Shown: positions 51,731 through 60,317, counted from the stretch's first letter. The stretch: 64,000 bases of DNA from Foliimonas ilicis (GCF_039939195.1 NZ_JBDUUH010000015.1:62001-126000), one strand, 5' to 3'. Notes: generated by a model from the letters alone, not told the origin. Made by a program: numbers and translations.

Positions 51731-52813
51731 ATGTCGGACGCTCCGGATAAAGAAAGCAAAACAGAAGAGCCTACCGAAAAGAAAATTCGGGATACGGTCG
51801 AGAAAGGCAAGCTGCCTCAATCGAAAGAAACCACGATCCTCGCATCCTTTGCGGCAATTCTGGTCTTCGTCGTTTTCTTCGCAGTCGACAGCATTTCCAA
51901 TCTTGGCACCTTTCTGGCGGTCTTTCTTGAAAAGCCGGAATCATGGCCGCTGGCGACCGAGCATGATGCGCTTTTGCTTTTCCGGGTCGTATTCATGGAA
52001 ATCGGCAAGATGACCGCATCGCTGTTTGTGCTGCTGGTCACGGCAGGTATCGGCGCTTCGGTGGTTCAGAACATGCCGCAATTCGTCGGTGAGCGTATAA
52101 AGCCGCAAGCCTCGCGGATTTCGCTCGCCAAGGGCTGGAGCCGTCTTTTCGGCGTTCAGGGTTTTGTCGAATTTCTCAAATCGCTCGGCAAGCTCGGCTT
52201 CGCCATCGGCGTTCTGGTTTTCATTCTTAGCGAGGATCACCGCAAGCTTCTGGCCGGCATGTTCACCAGCCCGATCGCGTTCACCCATGTCATTCGCGGC
52301 ATCGCGATCGACATCATCGTCGCCATCGTATTCGTGATGATCGCGATTGCTGCCGCCGATCTGGTCTGGTCCAGATTCCATTGGCGGCAGGATTTGCGGA
52401 TGACGAAGCAGGAGGTCAAGGACGAGATGAAGCAGTCGGAGGGCGATCCCATCGTCCGCTCGCGCCTGCGCTCTCTGGCGCGCGACCGCGCCCGCAACCG
52501 CATGATGACGGCTGTGCCGCGCGCAACACTTGTCATCGCCAATCCGACGCACTTCGCTATCGCCCTGAAATATGTCCGCGACGAGGATTCCGCACCGGTG
52601 GTGCTTGCCAAGGGGCAGGACCTGATCGCGCTGAAAATCAGGGCGATAGCCGAAGAAAACAACGTCCCCGTGTTCGAAGACGTCGCGCTTGCCCGATCCA
52701 TGTACAAGCAAGTTTCGGTCGATAGCGTGATACCTGCACAATTCTACCAGGCGGTCGCAGAACTTGTTCGTGTCGTCTACGGAAACAAAATGCAAAGTAA
52801 AGAGCGTACATGA
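51731..52813 (+). CDS. flhB: Flagellar export switch protein FlhB
   Basis: The 360-residue export protein sets substrate specificity. It has four membrane helices (about 37-57, 90-112, 150-168, 190-212) and the autocleavage motif NPTH at 271-274. It overlaps the following gene by 4 bases. Confidence 0.96.
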   Translation: MSDAPDKESKTEEPTEKKIRDTVEKGKLPQSKETTILASFAAILVFVVFFAVDSISNLGTFLAVFLEKPESWPLATEHDALLLFRVVFMEIGKMTASLFVLLVTAGIGASVVQNMPQFVGERIKPQASRISLAKGWSRLFGVQGFVEFLKSLGKLGFAIGVLVFILSEDHRKLLAGMFTSPIAFTHVIRGIAIDIIVAIVFVMIAIAAADLVWSRFHWRQDLRMTKQEVKDEMKQSEGDPIVRSRLRSLARDRARNRMMTAVPRATLVIANPTHFAIALKYVRDEDSAPVVLAKGQDLIALKIRAIAEENNVPVFEDVALARSMYKQVSVDSVIPAQFYQAVAELVRVVYGNKMQSKERT

Positions 52814-53250
52814 ACAAGCAGCCCTATGCGCAGTCACGAGAGAAGATCGTTGCGGATGCCATCCAGGGGGTTGTGCGCGAGCTTCGCCTCGTCGATGTGG
52901 CAGACTACATCGCCTTCATCAGGATGGAGCGTCTGGGCTGCCTTGCCGACATCGTGGATTCGGCTGCCGAACTGTACTTCATGCCGGGCGCTCTGCGGCT
53001 TGGTCATGGCGGCGAGGCCGAGGTCGACTGGACCGGCGAACCGCGCATCGTGCTCGATCTCGAATTGCGGCCGCGCGGCGCTATCGTCTATTTCTCGCTC
53101 GCCTTGACAGACCTGCAAGCCTCGGTCGAGGTGAATTACATTTCGTTCGAGAATCCGCTTTCGGAGCCGGAAAGCAACACGGCGTTCCTGGCCTCTGCGG
53201 TCGAGGATGCGCGTATCCGCCGGCCCGAAGAAATGCTGCGGTTCGGCTGA
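52810..53250 (+). CDS. Conserved flagellar-operon protein, unknown
   Basis: The 146-residue soluble protein has a helical N-terminus (REKIVADAIQGVVRELRLVDVADYIAFIRMERLGCLADIVDSAAELYF, about 10-57) and a beta-rich remainder (EVDWTGEPRIVLDLELRPRGAIVYFSLALTDLQASVEVNYISF). No signal peptide or known motif. It is the last gene of the motA operon, coupled to flhB by a 4-base overlap, so a motor or export function is likely. Confidence 0.7.
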   Translation: MNKQPYAQSREKIVADAIQGVVRELRLVDVADYIAFIRMERLGCLADIVDSAAELYFMPGALRLGHGGEAEVDWTGEPRIVLDLELRPRGAIVYFSLALTDLQASVEVNYISFENPLSEPESNTAFLASAVEDARIRRPEEMLRFG

Positions 53251-53259
53251 TCTTTTATC

Positions 53260-54006
53260 TTATTGGATGAGGCCGAGCCGGAGCGCTTTGGCGACGGCCT
53301 GCATGCGGTTCACCGCATTCAGCTTCTGCGCCGCGCTGGTCATGTACTGATTGGCGGTGTGAACCGAAAGCTTCAGCAGCGCTGCAATCGCCTCGCTGGT
53401 ATGCCCGTTGGCAGTCAGCCGCAGGCATTCGATCTCACGCTTCGAGATGGCCGGAAGTTTCTGCTCATTCGATGCACGGATCTGGATGATCGCCGAAAAT
53501 AGCGAAAAGCACCGCCCATGAATCTCGTAAAGCGCCTGTTGCTGCAGTTCGATATTGCGCCCGGAGAAAATCACGACGCCATACTGACCATTCTGCGCAT
53601 AGACCGGGAATGCGATGCCCGAAGCGATGTCAGTGAACGGTTCGATGCAGCGCACCCATTCGAGCGCTTCGAGACTTCCTGACGAGCCGGTATTCGCCTC
53701 GGTCCAGCGGCATGGAATGGTCGAGTTTGCAGCGTGTTTGGCGAGTATTTCGCCGTGCTTTTCCGAGATGCCCTTGCTGATCGAGGAAATCCCCGGATGG
53801 TCATTGTCGAAGCAGGGTATGAGCTTTGCGCGCTCGGTTTTGCTCGCCGCGAAAAACAGGCCGAAATCACTGGCGCCGATACCGGCAGCGATCCAGCGGC
53901 ACCGCGTAACGGCCTCCGCCATCGTCGAGATGCCCGACGCAGAAAAATCGCCGAACGGTTCCGTCAGCGCCTGCGAAATCGGGTCCTCTGCAAGGGCGAG
54001 GTTCAA
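53260..54006 (-). CDS. visR: LuxR-type flagellar regulator, VisR-like
   Basis: The 248-residue protein has an N-terminal autoinducer-binding-like sensor domain (about 30-165: RWIAAGIGASDFGLFF, GIAFPVYAQNGQYGVVIFSG) and a LuxR helix-turn-helix (about 185-245: ISKREIECLRLTANGHTSEAIAALLKLSVHTANQYMTSAAQKL). In Sinorhizobium, VisN and VisR act together as the top flagellar regulators, and visN precedes visR, as here. No luxI is nearby. It overlaps visN by 4 bases and converges on the motA operon. Confidence 0.8.
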   Translation of the reverse strand: MNLALAEDPISQALTEPFGDFSASGISTMAEAVTRCRWIAAGIGASDFGLFFAASKTERAKLIPCFDNDHPGISSISKGISEKHGEILAKHAANSTIPCRWTEANTGSSGSLEALEWVRCIEPFTDIASGIAFPVYAQNGQYGVVIFSGRNIELQQQALYEIHGRCFSLFSAIIQIRASNEQKLPAISKREIECLRLTANGHTSEAIAALLKLSVHTANQYMTSAAQKLNAVNRMQAVAKALRLGLIQ

Positions 54007-54764
54007 ATTATGCCGTTCCTTATTGCGGTCGCGATCGCCATTGCGCGATTGGTGGCGGAAAGCTTGCGGATAACGCTGGTGATGTAGGCGTTGACCGTGT
54101 TTGCCGAGACACCGAGGATGACCGAGACATCGTCAGTGGTCTTGCCTTCGGAAACCCAGAAGAGGCATTCGCGCTCGCGATCCGAAAGCGGGTCTTCGAG
54201 GGCTGCTGCCGTCAGCATTCCCGATATCTGCGAAAGCGCGTAGCAGCATTGAAGCTGCACCATGGCCAGAAGGGCAGTCTCTATCGCGCCTTCCTCATCC
54301 GCCGAGAACAGGACGTAGAGGGGCTGGCGGCCGACATTGAGCCGAAGCGAGTAGATTTCGCTGTGGCCCATAATGTCGAGGAGCTTCGCTTTCTGCCCGT
54401 CCAGAAATTCCGGTGCGCGGGCGGTGTGCAGCGATTGCGCAATGGTGCCCGGCGCGAATGCGAACTGGCTCTGCGCGAGAATGGTTATGAGGTCGCGGCC
54501 TGCGAGCTCGATTGCGTCATAGACCCAGTTGGATGCGATGATACGGGCGTCGGTCTTGTCCTGATCGTGAACCATCGCGACGAGCATATAGCTGTCTGCG
54601 CCGATCCTTTCGGCCAACTGCATGAAGAAGCTGGTCAAATCCCCGCGCGAGGTGAGCTGCGCTGAGAAATTCCGTTCTTCGTGTTTTGCGGCAAGACCAA
54701 TCATCGCCCGAAAAAAGTTAGAATCCAAATGTGTGCCGGAAACTGTTGACCAGAAACCGAACAT
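54003..54764 (-). CDS. visN: LuxR-type flagellar regulator, VisN-like
   Basis: This 253-residue paralogue of the following gene has a sensor domain (about 40-170) and a C-terminal LuxR helix-turn-helix (about 190-250: LSDRERECLFWVSEGKTTDDVSVILGVSANTVNAYITSVIRKL). Assignment to VisN rather than VisR is by order. The N-terminal start is uncertain: no good ribosome site is seen at ATG 54764, and an in-frame Met at 54704 (MIGLAAKHEE) is possible. Confidence 0.78.
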   Translation of the reverse strand: MFGFWSTVSGTHLDSNFFRAMIGLAAKHEERNFSAQLTSRGDLTSFFMQLAERIGADSYMLVAMVHDQDKTDARIIASNWVYDAIELAGRDLITILAQSQFAFAPGTIAQSLHTARAPEFLDGQKAKLLDIMGHSEIYSLRLNVGRQPLYVLFSADEEGAIETALLAMVQLQCCYALSQISGMLTAAALEDPLSDRERECLFWVSEGKTTDDVSVILGVSANTVNAYITSVIRKLSATNRAMAIATAIRNGII

Positions 54765-55114
54765 GAAAAACGCAACACAAAAACGAAGAACGCCTGTTCA
54801 GACGCGATAACACGCATCGGCTGGTTCGTGTGGGGCACGCCTGCCATCCGTGCCCGAAACGCTGCAATAAAAACAGCGTGTTAGAGCCCCTCAGATCAAC
54901 TGCGCCCCCCACGGGTCAGCTGATTCGTTTTCAATCTAACCGACCACGAATCGCAGTTCAAACCCCTAATTCACAAAATGATACAGAGCGTGACATGAAA
55001 GACTCACTTTCAGGAATCACGCGAATCCCACGACGGGAAAACTTGATTCCCCGCCCTTGAAAGAATGCCGCATTGGCGCTGTATTCTGCCCGGCAAATCG
55101 CAGGAGAGAAAAAC
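54765..55114. other. 350-bp region between divergent visN and the isomerase gene
   Basis: It should hold both promoters. A 21-codon frame (ATG 54995 to stop 55060, MKDSLSGITRIPRREN...) is present with a weak GAGCG site. I see no strong hairpin, and no copy of the YCRCRCAAG motif before visN. Confidence 0.5.
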
Positions 55115-55798
55115 ATGAAACGTTCGCGGGTAAACGAAATCATTCGCGAGGGGGACGCGTTCATTCGCTCCTTCGGTTATGTCATGCCACCCTTCGCCTA
55201 TTGGACGCCGGACGAACTCAAGACGAAAAAGCCGGACGGCATCGTCAAGTCGCGTCTCGGCTGGGACATTACCGACTTTGGACAGGGCAAATATGACAAG
55301 AACGGCCTGTTCCTGTTCACCGTCCGCAACGGGCGCCCGGAGGATCTGAAGCGCGGTACGGGCATGCTCTATGCCGAAAAGATCATGATTTCGCGCCGGG
55401 ACCAGCTAACGCCGATGCACCGCCATGCGGTGAAGGCGGAAGACATCATCAATCGCGGCGGCGGCAAGCTGGTGCTCGAATTGTTCATGTCGGATGCCGA
55501 GGGCAATGTGGACCGGGAGGCCGAAGTGGTCGTGCCGACGGACGGTGTCATTCGCAAGCTCAAGCCGGGCGGCCTGCTCAGTCTCGATCCGGGCGAGAGC
55601 GTCACGCTTCTGCCGGGCGTCTGGCATGCATTCTGGGGCGAGGGCAAGGATGTGCTGATCGGCGAAGTCTCGACCGTCAATGATGACCTGACGGACAATT
55701 ACTTCGCCGAACCGATCGGCCGTTTCTCTGACATCGAGGAAGACGAGGCGCCGCAGCGCCTCCTCGTTGCCGATTACGATAAATGGATCGAGAGCTAG
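55115..55798 (+). CDS. D-lyxose isomerase-type cupin (DUF1498)
   Basis: The 227-residue protein belongs to the D-lyxose/ketose isomerase family, which interconverts D-lyxose and D-xylulose (or D-mannose and D-fructose) in a Mn-bound cupin. Metal ligands are visible: His102 and His104 in MHRHAVKAEDI, Glu109, and His171 in GVWHAFWGEGKDV. ATG 55115, preceded by CAGGAGA, is preferred to an earlier in-frame ATG. It is an isolated gene. The exact sugar is not shown by the sequence. Confidence 0.88.
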   Translation: MKRSRVNEIIREGDAFIRSFGYVMPPFAYWTPDELKTKKPDGIVKSRLGWDITDFGQGKYDKNGLFLFTVRNGRPEDLKRGTGMLYAEKIMISRRDQLTPMHRHAVKAEDIINRGGGKLVLELFMSDAEGNVDREAEVVVPTDGVIRKLKPGGLLSLDPGESVTLLPGVWHAFWGEGKDVLIGEVSTVNDDLTDNYFAEPIGRFSDIEEDEAPQRLLVADYDKWIES

Positions 55799-56027
55799 AG
55801 CGCTTCATCTTTAGATAGAAATGCTGGCGGGACAACACCCCCCTCTGCCCTGCCGGGCATCTCCCCCTCAAGGGTGGAGATTGGCTGGCGCGACTGTCCG
55901 CCTTCATTCTACAACGTCAGCAATTGGTACTGCGCTTTAATTACAAGGTAATCTCCACCCTTGAGGGGGAGATGTCCGGCAGGACAGAGGGGGGTGCCTC
56001 GCGATCCATCAAAAAATGAAGGGCTCT
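55797..56027. repeat. Long palindromic element, copy A
   Basis: Outer ends AGAGCGCTTCAT and ATGAAGGGCTCT pair. The inner arms begin CACCCCCCTCTGCCCTGCCG (55836) and end CGGCAGGACAGAGGGGGGTG (55996). The segment TTTAGATAGAA plus GCTGGCGGGACA next to the left end recurs in copy B at 59192. The right outer arm reaches the stop of the neighbouring reductase gene. Confidence 0.85.
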
Positions 56028-57018
56028 ACCCGACCTTCACGACCACGCGGCCACGGATTTTTCCGGCAAGGATTTCATCCGCGAGTTCAGGCAGGCGTGA
56101 CATCGGCTCGACCGTTGTCATGCTGGCCAGCGCATCGAGATCGAGGCTTTCTGCAAGCAAGGCCCATGCGGCGTCGCGTTTGGAATGCGGCGCCATCACG
56201 GAATCGACGCCCAGCAGAGCGACCGATCGCAAAATATGCGGCATGACGGTCGCCGGAAGGTCGGCGCCGCCTGCAAGTCCGCAGGCCGCGACACCACCGC
56301 CATAGACGGTCTGCGAAAGCACATTGACGAGCGTCGTGGAGCCGACCGTATCGACAGCACCCGCCCAGCGTTCCTTCTGCAACGGTGCGCCTTTTTCGGC
56401 CAATGCCGCGCGTTCAATGAAACTCGTTGCGCCGAGCGATTTCAGGTATTCATGTGTCTCGGCGCGACCGGTCGAGGCCGTCACAGCGTATCCGCGTCTG
56501 GAGAGCAGCGAAATCGCGACTGAGCCGACGCCGCCCGCAGCGCCCGTCACCAGCACTTCCTTGCCGTCCTTGGCGATGGAACCCCACGCTTCAAGCGCGT
56601 TCACGCACAGTGCCGCCGTATAGCCGGCTGTGCCGATAGCCATCGCCTGTTCCAGCGAGAATTTCGAGGGCAGGGCAGTCAACCACTCCGCCTTCACGCG
56701 CTGGAACCGCGAATAGCCGCCCCATTCGGTTTCCGACAGGCCCCAGCCATTGACGACGACCTTGTCTCCGGCCTTCCATTTTGGCGAGCGGGATTCGACC
56801 ACAGTGCCGGAAAGATCGATACCGGCCACCAGCGGCGGCTTGCGCGCGATGCGCGCCTTGCCCGAAACCGCCAGCCCGTCCTTGTAGTTCAGCGTGGAGA
56901 AAGCGACTTCGACCAGCACGTCATGGTCGGGCAGATCGGCCAGCGTCAGCGATTTGATTGCAGCTTTCGGCTTGCCGTCCAAATCCTCGATCATCAATGC
57001 TTCAAACGAATCGGTCAT
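56026..57018 (-). CDS. acuI: AcuI/YhdH-type NADPH-dependent acrylyl-CoA reductase family protein
   Basis: The 330-residue zinc-independent MDR reductase has the N-terminal NYKDGLAVSGKARIARKPPLVAGIDLSGTV (about 44-73), the GTAGYTAALCVNALE helix and the cofactor loop GAAGGVGSVAISLL (about 158-172). AcuI members reduce acryloyl-CoA to propionyl-CoA. Specificity is inferred from family only. It is 30 bases downstream of the CMD-family gene on the same strand; the two are probably one operon. Confidence 0.85.
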   Translation of the reverse strand: MTDSFEALMIEDLDGKPKAAIKSLTLADLPDHDVLVEVAFSTLNYKDGLAVSGKARIARKPPLVAGIDLSGTVVESRSPKWKAGDKVVVNGWGLSETEWGGYSRFQRVKAEWLTALPSKFSLEQAMAIGTAGYTAALCVNALEAWGSIAKDGKEVLVTGAAGGVGSVAISLLSRRGYAVTASTGRAETHEYLKSLGATSFIERAALAEKGAPLQKERWAGAVDTVGSTTLVNVLSQTVYGGGVAACGLAGGADLPATVMPHILRSVALLGVDSVMAPHSKRDAAWALLAESLDLDALASMTTVEPMSRLPELADEILAGKIRGRVVVKVG

Positions 57019-57048
57019 GCTTTTCTCCAGGCTTGGTTTTGTTTGTAC

Positions 57049-57630
57049 TCAACCGGCAATGTCGCGGCCGAGCATATAGAACTCGTCGTTCGGGCGCATA
57101 GAGGTGACGTTGGCCAGCCGGTTCGACATTGCGAAGAACGAAGAAATCGCCGCGATATCCCAGACGTCGTCCTGCGAGAAGCCGTGCGCTTCCAGAGCCT
57201 TTATATCGGCATCGCCGACCTCATGCGCTTTCTGCGAAACGGCCATCGCGAAATCGAGCATCGCCTTCTGTTTCGGCGTGATGTCGGCCTTGCGGTAATT
57301 TATCGCGACCTGATCGGCGATCTGCGGATTCTTGGCGCGGATACGCAGGATCGCACCATGCGCAACCACGCAATATTGGCATTGATTGGCACCGCTCGTT
57401 GCGACCACGATCATCTCGCGTTCGGCCTTGGTCAGCCCGCCGGGCTTGTCCATCAGCGCGTCGTGATAGGCAAAGAAAGCCCGGAATTCGTCAGGTCGGT
57501 GCGCCAGAACCAGAAAGACATTCGGAACGAAACCGGACTTTTCCTGAACCTTCAAAATCCGCTCGGCAATGTCGGCGGGAAGGCTTGAAATCTCGGGAAT
57601 TGGAAATCTGCCGATCGGCGCTGAACTCAT
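57049..57630 (-). CDS. Carboxymuconolactone-decarboxylase/AhpD family protein (peroxidase-related)
   Basis: The 193-residue helical protein has the AhpD-like redox motif CQYCVVAHG (Cys pair with downstream His), preceded by SGAN, in the peroxidase-related (uncharacterised) subfamily. Such proteins reduce peroxides with a partner or are of unknown role. It lies divergently from the aldehyde dehydrogenase gene across a 130-bp region containing a palindrome. Confidence 0.87.
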   Translation of the reverse strand: MSSAPIGRFPIPEISSLPADIAERILKVQEKSGFVPNVFLVLAHRPDEFRAFFAYHDALMDKPGGLTKAEREMIVVATSGANQCQYCVVAHGAILRIRAKNPQIADQVAINYRKADITPKQKAMLDFAMAVSQKAHEVGDADIKALEAHGFSQDDVWDIAAISSFFAMSNRLANVTSMRPNDEFYMLGRDIAG

Positions 57631-57681
57631 GTTTTTCCTCCAGAAAGCGAGGCCGTAAAAGCCCGGTCAACAGCATGGGAC

Positions 57682-57701
57682 CTTGTGGCATGGTCCACAA
57701 G
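57682..57701. promoter_or_regulatory. Putative operator palindrome between divergent genes
   Basis: CTTGTGG (57682-57688) and CCACAAG (57695-57701) are perfect inverted arms with a 6-base spacer. The TTGT...ACAA form resembles GntR-family operators. It lies about 55 bases from both divergent starts. Confidence 0.5.
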
Positions 57702-57760
57702 ACACATATAGGTGCTACCCGTCTTTCGATTACCAAATCCCAACATCCGAAGGTTGATTT

Positions 57761-59194
57761 ATGTACAAGGACACCGTTTTTTTCATTGATGGCGAATGGC
57801 GCCCGAGCGTTACGGGCCGTGTTATTCCGGTTCTCAACCCGGCGACGGAAGAGCAGATCGGCACCGTCGCGCATGCCAATACCGAAGACCTCGATCAGGC
57901 TTTGAATGCCGTCTGGAAGGGCTTTGCCGTATGGCGCAAAATATCTGCCTATGAGCGCAGCAAGATCATGCGCAAGGCCGCCGAAAATCTGCGCTCGCGC
58001 GTCGATGAAATCGCTCCGCTGATGACGCTTGAGCAGGGCAAGCCGCTGGCTGAAGCCAAGGGCGAAATACTCGCCGCCGCAGACACGATCGAATGGTTTG
58101 CCGAAGAAGCACGCCGCGCCTATGGCCGCGTCATTCCAGCCCGTGCCGAAAACGTCTACCAGCTTGCCGTCAAGGAGCCAGTCGGCCCCGTCGCGGCATT
58201 CTCGCCATGGAATTTCCCGATCAACCAGGTCGTGCGCAAGCTTTCCGCTGCACTTGCCGCCGGGTGTTCGATCATCGTGAAGGCCCCGGAAGAAACTCCG
58301 GCAGCACCCGCTGAATTGATCCGCGCATATGCGGATGCCGGCGTTCCCGCGGGCGTCATCAATCTCGTCTACGGCACGCCGAGCGAGATTTCCGAATATC
58401 TGATCCCGCATCCTTTCATTCGCAAGATCTCGTTCACCGGCTCGACGCCTGTCGGCAAAAAGCTTGCAGGTCTGGCAGGCCTTCACATGAAGCGCGTCAC
58501 CATGGAACTTGGTGGCCACGCACCGGCAATCGTCTTCGACGATGCCGACATCGATGCTGCGACCAAGGTGCTTTCGGCCTCGAAATTCCGCAATGCGGGC
58601 CAGGTCTGCGTCGCACCGACCCGCTTCCTGGTCCAGACGAAGGTGTATGACAGCTTCGTTGAGAAGTTCGTCGCCTCCGCCAACAAGATCACGGTCGGCG
58701 ACGGTCTTTCCGCTGGAAGCACGATGGGGCCGCTCGCCAACGATCGTCGCTTGGCGGCCATGGAAGAGCTGATCGCGGATGCGACCACGCGTGGCGCGAA
58801 GACGCAAACCGGCGGCCGCCGCATCGGCAACAAGGGCTATTTCTTCGAGCCGACCGTCATGACCGGCGTGCCGCTCGAAGCCCGCGTCATGAACGAGGAG
58901 CCCTTCGGCCCGCTGGCGCTCATCTCGCCATTCAGCGATCTGGACGAGGTCATCACCGAAGCCAACCGCCTGCCATACGGCCTCGCGGCCTACGCCTATA
59001 CGAGCTCGAACAAAACCGCGACGCAGCTTGGCGCGCAGATCGAAAGCGGCATGGTCACTATCAACCACAATGGTCTGGCGGTGCCGGAAGTGCCATTCGG
59101 AGGCATCAAGGATTCGGGCTATGGTTCGGAAGGCGGCTCGGAAGCGATCGAAGCCTACCTAAACACGAAGTTCGTGTCACAGGCGGGCCTCTAG
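57761..59194 (+). CDS. NAD(P)-dependent succinate-semialdehyde dehydrogenase family
   Basis: The 477-residue aldehyde dehydrogenase shows the SSADH pattern (SPWNFP with Asn151, KAPEETP with Lys174, general-base Glu249 in MELGGHAP, catalytic Cys283 in NAGQVCVAPTRF) and the C-terminal PFGGIKDSGYGSEGG. Close paralogues use other semialdehydes. A single-gene unit, divergent from the CMD gene, and followed by a long palindromic repeat. Confidence 0.9.
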   Translation: MYKDTVFFIDGEWRPSVTGRVIPVLNPATEEQIGTVAHANTEDLDQALNAVWKGFAVWRKISAYERSKIMRKAAENLRSRVDEIAPLMTLEQGKPLAEAKGEILAAADTIEWFAEEARRAYGRVIPARAENVYQLAVKEPVGPVAAFSPWNFPINQVVRKLSAALAAGCSIIVKAPEETPAAPAELIRAYADAGVPAGVINLVYGTPSEISEYLIPHPFIRKISFTGSTPVGKKLAGLAGLHMKRVTMELGGHAPAIVFDDADIDAATKVLSASKFRNAGQVCVAPTRFLVQTKVYDSFVEKFVASANKITVGDGLSAGSTMGPLANDRRLAAMEELIADATTRGAKTQTGGRRIGNKGYFFEPTVMTGVPLEARVMNEEPFGPLALISPFSDLDEVITEANRLPYGLAAYAYTSSNKTATQLGAQIESGMVTINHNGLAVPEVPFGGIKDSGYGSEGGSEAIEAYLNTKFVSQAGL

Positions 59195-59418
59195 AGTCTT
59201 TTAGATAGAACCGCTGGCGGGACAGCGCCCCCCTCTGTCCTGCCGGACATCTCCCCCACAAGTGGGGAGATTACTCTGTCATTTAAGCACGGCACCAATC
59301 GCTGACGTTGCAGAATGAGCGCGGAGAGTGTGTCAGCCAATCTCCCCACCCGTGGGGGAGATGTCCGGCAGGACAGAGGGGCGCGCCTCGCGATTCCATC
59401 ACAACAGGAAGCGCTCTA
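59192..59418. repeat. Long palindromic element, copy B
   Basis: Inner arms GCGCCCCCCTCTGTCCTGCC (59225) and GGCAGGACAGAGGGGCGCGC (to about 59386) enclose a loop. The left end has TTTTAGATAGAAC and GCTGGCGGGACAG as in copy A. The element starts at the dehydrogenase stop. It fills most of the 316-bp gap before the tRNA; the rest (59419-59510) holds only a terminator. Confidence 0.85.
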
Positions 59419-59470
59419 AAATTTAAATGTGCCCGGTTCTTCCGAGAGCCGGGCGCCTCGGCCACAAAAA

Positions 59471-59500
59471 CAAAAAGCCCCGCATTTGCGGGGCTTTTTG
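59471..59500 (-). terminator. Terminator after tRNA-Leu
   Basis: AAAAAGCCCCGC/GCGGGGCTTTTT arms around ATTT. Symmetrical, so it can act on both strands. It lies 11 bases past the tRNA 3' end. Confidence 0.9.
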
Positions 59501-59510
59501 TTTGGGAATT

Positions 59511-59597
59511 TGGTGCCCAGAAGAGGACTCGAACCTCCACGCCCTTGCGAGCGCCAGCACCTGAAGCTGGTGCGTCTACCAATTCCGCCATCTGGGC
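59511..59597 (-). tRNA. tRNA-Leu (anticodon CAG)
   Basis: The 87-base class II tRNA has acceptor stem GCCCAGA/TCTGGGC, D-arm GCGGAATTGGTAGACGC, anticodon stem-loop CCAGC-TTCAGGT-GCTGG (anticodon CAG), a long variable arm (GCTCGCAAGGGC), T-arm GGTTCGAGTCC and encoded CCA. Confidence 0.97.
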
Positions 59598-59676
59598 TTG
59601 CGGGGTGATGTAAGCGGGCAAGGCGCCGCTGTCAACGCGCTTTTTCCATGTTTGAACCGATTGCCGGCATATAAAT

Positions 59677-60294
59677 TCAGGCGAGCACTTCCTTTGAGGC
59701 GACGGTCGAATCCGCAGCCAGTTTGTAGATGATAGGCACGCCGGTTCCGAGTTCGAGATTGACGATTTCCTCGCCGCTCGCGCCGTCTAGCGCCATAATC
59801 AGGGCGCGCAGCGAATTGCCGTGTGCGGCAACCAGAACCGTCTCGCCGCGCAGCACGTGTTTTTGCATGTCATGGAGGTAGTAGGGCCAGACGCGCGCGC
59901 CGGTGTCCTTCAGGCTTTCGCCGCCGGGAGGCGGCACGTCGTAGGAGCGGCGCCAGATATGCACCTGATCCTCACCCCATTTGGCGCGGGCATCGTCCTT
60001 GTTGAGGCCGGAGAGATCGCCATAGTCGCGCTCGTTCAGCGCAACGTTGCGGATCGTTTCGAGATCGCTCTGGCCGACCGCATCCAGAATGTGCTGGCAG
60101 GTTTTCTGCGCGCGCTGGAGCACGGAAGTAAATGCGATGTCGAATTTCAGTCCGCGTGCCTTCAGCTTTTCGCCTGCTGCCTTAGCTTCCGCATGACCCT
60201 GCTCGGTCAGGTCCACATCGCGCCAGCCGGTGAACAGGTTCTTGAGGTTCCAATCGCTCTGGCCATGACGGACGAGGACGAGGGTTCCGGACAT
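59677..60294 (-). CDS. gpmA: 2,3-bisphosphoglycerate-dependent phosphoglycerate mutase
   Basis: This glycolytic enzyme interconverts 3- and 2-phosphoglycerate. From ATG 60294 it is 205 residues, shorter than the about 250 of enterobacteria but usual for this group. Catalytic His10 in LVRHGQSDWN, Glu88 in NERDYGDLSG and His158 in VAAHGNSLRAL are present. A longer frame upstream overlaps dapB and is rejected. It follows dapB by 23 bases. Confidence 0.94.
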   Translation of the reverse strand: MSGTLVLVRHGQSDWNLKNLFTGWRDVDLTEQGHAEAKAAGEKLKARGLKFDIAFTSVLQRAQKTCQHILDAVGQSDLETIRNVALNERDYGDLSGLNKDDARAKWGEDQVHIWRRSYDVPPPGGESLKDTGARVWPYYLHDMQKHVLRGETVLVAAHGNSLRALIMALDGASGEEIVNLELGTGVPIIYKLAADSTVASKEVLA

Positions 60295-60317
60295 GAAATT
60301 CTCCTTCGAAAAATGGA

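Noticed and set aside
53260..54764. Reading the LuxR pair as quorum-sensing regulators with a synthase
   Set aside because: No luxI-type gene is present, and the tandem pair beside flagellar genes fits VisN/VisR.
54995..55060. 21-codon frame upstream of the isomerase
   Set aside because: Weak ribosome site and no recognisable family; noted only as a possible small ORF.
57491..59068. 525-residue minus-strand open frame
   Set aside because: Antisense to the aldehyde dehydrogenase, whose catalytic residues are all present.
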